Part shown: positions 62,633 through 64,000 of the stretch, one piece after another | How the letters are laid out: each line of letters starts with the position of its first letter | How positions within the stretch are numbered: the stretch's first letter is position 1 | Assembly: GCF_900128905.1 (NCBI RefSeq) | Contig: NZ_FQTV01000021.1 | Span: 1 to 64,000, forward strand | Length of the DNA stretch: 64,000 nucleotides | Direction: 5' to 3' | Source of the DNA: Bacteroides luti | GTDB lineage: Bacteria > Bacteroidota > Bacteroidia > Bacteroidales > Bacteroidaceae | Program-made: the position numbers and the translations under genes | The notes under the pieces: model-generated | The model's input: only the letters and a program-made list of their open reading frames with translations | What the model was told of the DNA's origin: nothing | Database searches by the model: none

Positions 62633-62839
62633 TCATTCAGCTCCTTCGCCAATTTCTGTAGCAATTTCACTAACAAGATCTTCCATTTCGCTACGATTTA
62701 GTTTGATACCTTTCTTGCGAAGAATTTCAGCAATCTTGTTTCTTGTGTCTTCTCCCTTTTCTGGGGCAAATAGAATACCGAGTGCAGCACCTATAGCTGC
62801 GCCGCCTAGTAAAGCAGCAATAACATTTAGATTCTTCAT
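62633..62839 (-). CDS. YtxH-domain small protein
   Basis: 68 residues. A glycine- and alanine-rich membrane helix (NVIAALLGGAAIGAALGILFAPEKG) is followed by the YtxH signature GEDTRNKIAE and an amphipathic acidic tail. Usually stress-linked in relatives. First gene of the three-gene operon. Confidence 0.88.
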   Translation of the reverse strand: MKNLNVIAALLGGAAIGAALGILFAPEKGEDTRNKIAEILRKKGIKLNRSEMEDLVSEIATEIGEGAE

Positions 62840-62946
62840 AGCAATTGCTTTTAAAATGTTTTACTACAAATCTAAGTATTTTTTAGATTAGTTGTTCTAC
62901 TTTTTAGAACAATTATTTCTACTAGATGGTTTAAATCTGAAAAAAA

Positions 62947-64000
62947 TTATTTTTTATCTTTTTTCTGATTCACTTTTTGTCGGCGCCAAAAATCTCCATT
63001 GCCTTTGTTTCCTCTGTATTTCTTATTTTCTTTAGCTTTTTCTTTCATTTGTTCCTTTTTCTCTTCAATGGCAACTGTTGCTTCAGTAGAGATAAAAGGA
63101 TGATTTAATACTACAGGAATTTTTATACCAATAAGCTTTTGTATGTCTTTTAAATATGGTAATTCTTCCGGCTCACAAAAAGCAATCGCTATTCCTTCGT
63201 GACCTGCACGTCCTGTACGTCCTATGCGGTGAACATAAGTTTCTGGTACGTTGGGAAGCTCGTAATTGATTACGTGGGATAATTGATCAACATCTATTCC
63301 TCTGGCAGCAATATCTGTTGCAATAAGCACTCTGAGAGTGTGATCCTTAAAGCTTGTTAGTGCTCGTTGGCGTGCATTCTGAGACTTATTTCCGTGAATA
63401 GCTGCAGCTTCAATACCTTCTTTGATAAGTAACTTGGCAATTTTGTCTGCTCCGTGTTTTGTTCTGGTAAAAATAAGAACCGATTCAATATTCGGATTCT
63501 TTAATAAATGAAGGAGTAAATCCTTCTTCTCTTTTTTACCGACAAAATAAACACTTTGCTGGATTATATCTACTGTAGATGATACTGGTGTAACTTCAAC
63601 CTTTTCCGGTTGAAAAAGAATGCTGCTTGCCAACTTTTCTATCTCTGGAGGCATTGTTGCTGAGAAAAACAATGTCTGACGTTTCTTGGGAAGCATAGGA
63701 AGTATTCGCTTAATATCGTGAATAAATCCCATATCGAGCATACGATCTGCTTCATCAAGTACAAAGAATTCCAGCGTTTTTAATGAAATAAAACCTTGAT
63801 TAATTAAATCTAATAGTCTTCCTGGAGTGGCAATCAAAACATCAACACCTTTTTTTAATGCATCGGTCTGAGGTTTCTGCGGAACACCACCAAAGATTAC
63901 AGTATGGCGTAATCCGGTATAACGTCCGTAGGCTGTGAAACTTTCTTCTATCTGGATTGCTAGTTCGCGGGTAGGAGTAAGTACAAGGGCTTTAATTCCT
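62947..64000 (-). CDS. DEAD-box RNA helicase (5' end outside window)
   Basis: At least 350 residues; the frame is open to the window's right edge, so the N terminus with Walker A is missing from view. Visible motifs in order: PTRELA (Ia), GG in FGGVPQKP, TPGRLLD (Ib), VLDEADRMLD (II), SAT (III), IFTRTKHGADKI, ATDIAARGID (V) and HRIGRTGRAG (VI), then a Lys-rich tail (KENKKYRGNKGNG). It is of the RhlE type by overall look. A TTG at 63837 is only an internal codon, not a start. Confidence 0.93.
   Translation of the reverse strand, partial: GIKALVLTPTRELAIQIEESFTAYGRYTGLRHTVIFGGVPQKPQTDALKKGVDVLIATPGRLLDLINQGFISLKTLEFFVLDEADRMLDMGFIHDIKRILPMLPKKRQTLFFSATMPPEIEKLASSILFQPEKVEVTPVSSTVDIIQQSVYFVGKKEKKDLLLHLLKNPNIESVLIFTRTKHGADKIAKLLIKEGIEAAAIHGNKSQNARQRALTSFKDHTLRVLIATDIAARGIDVDQLSHVINYELPNVPETYVHRIGRTGRAGHEGIAIAFCEPEELPYLKDIQKLIGIKIPVVLNHPFISTEATVAIEEKKEQMKEKAKENKKYRGNKGNGDFWRRQKVNQKKDKK

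Noticed and set aside
62254..62676. Prophage because of a holin-family protein
   Set aside because: The gene sits in a YtxH operon with no phage genes nearby; the family name is historical.

Overview
The window is a low-GC stretch of a Bacteroidales chromosome, most likely Bacteroides or a close relative. The signs are promoters of the Bacteroidetes type (TTG, about 19 bp, TAnnTTTG), the mutY-ssb-gldE-gldD-phosphopantetheinyl transferase order, a TonB-type B12 uptake operon behind a cobalamin riboswitch, a HisIE/HisF/HisA/HisH cluster joined to purU and lysine genes, and Bacteroidetes-only families such as DUF4465, DUF3805 and DUF4372-type transposases.

Layout. 0.5-3.6 kb: a TlpA-like thioredoxin-fold gene cut near codon 5 by a complete ISL3-family element with an 8 bp target duplication. 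4.1-13.0 kb: a MacAB/TolC-type exporter, then an NtrC-type response regulator (split by an in-frame TGA) and its histidine kinase; a near-consensus sigma-54 promoter and a 12 bp dyad lie in front. 13.0-19.5 kb: RNase G, a 30-residue bS22-like protein, HU, MutY, Ssb, GldE, GldD, phosphopantetheinyl transferase. 19.7-25.9 kb: BtuG-like lipoprotein, BtuB-like receptor and DUF4465 lipoprotein behind a cobalamin riboswitch; next to it a divergent HU-like gene and a second cobalamin riboswitch with its own promoter but no recognisable target. 25.9-33.4 kb: a PhoR/PhoB-like pair, then transglutaminase-like, DUF3805, ABC-F and PHP phosphatase genes. 33.4-39.6 kb: isomerase-like protein, aminotransferase, acyltransferase, LolC-like permease, glycosyltransferase. 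39.7-46.6 kb: eight tightly packed genes, purU-hisH-hisA-hisF-hisIE-ftsE-lysC-lysA.

46.8-54.2 kb is the accessory part: two identical tRNA-Asp genes, the second ending in a 24 bp att-like repeat that recurs 5.9 kb later. Between the repeats are two overlapping DUF262-family genes (GmrSD-like; one with a DUF1524 HNH motif) bracketed by inverted ends of an IS4/DUF4372-type element. Just beyond the island are a 130-residue protein with a deaminase-like zinc motif and an overlapping partner, a plausible toxin-immunity pair. 54.3-64.0 kb: SUMF1-like/sialidase-like fusion, glutathione peroxidase, S41 peptidase, mannose-6-phosphate isomerase, alkaline phosphatase, a YtxH/holin-like cell-envelope operon, and a DEAD-box helicase running off the right end.

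The least explained signal lies between genes. At four loci a short word, different at each locus, recurs at exactly 22 bp intervals (about two helical turns), three or four times, usually with dyad symmetry in or around the array (160-225, 8693-8770, 24890-24977, 56549-56638). A related 20-21 bp pattern occurs at 38274-38340 and around 56.3-56.9 kb. I know of no described role for these arrays.
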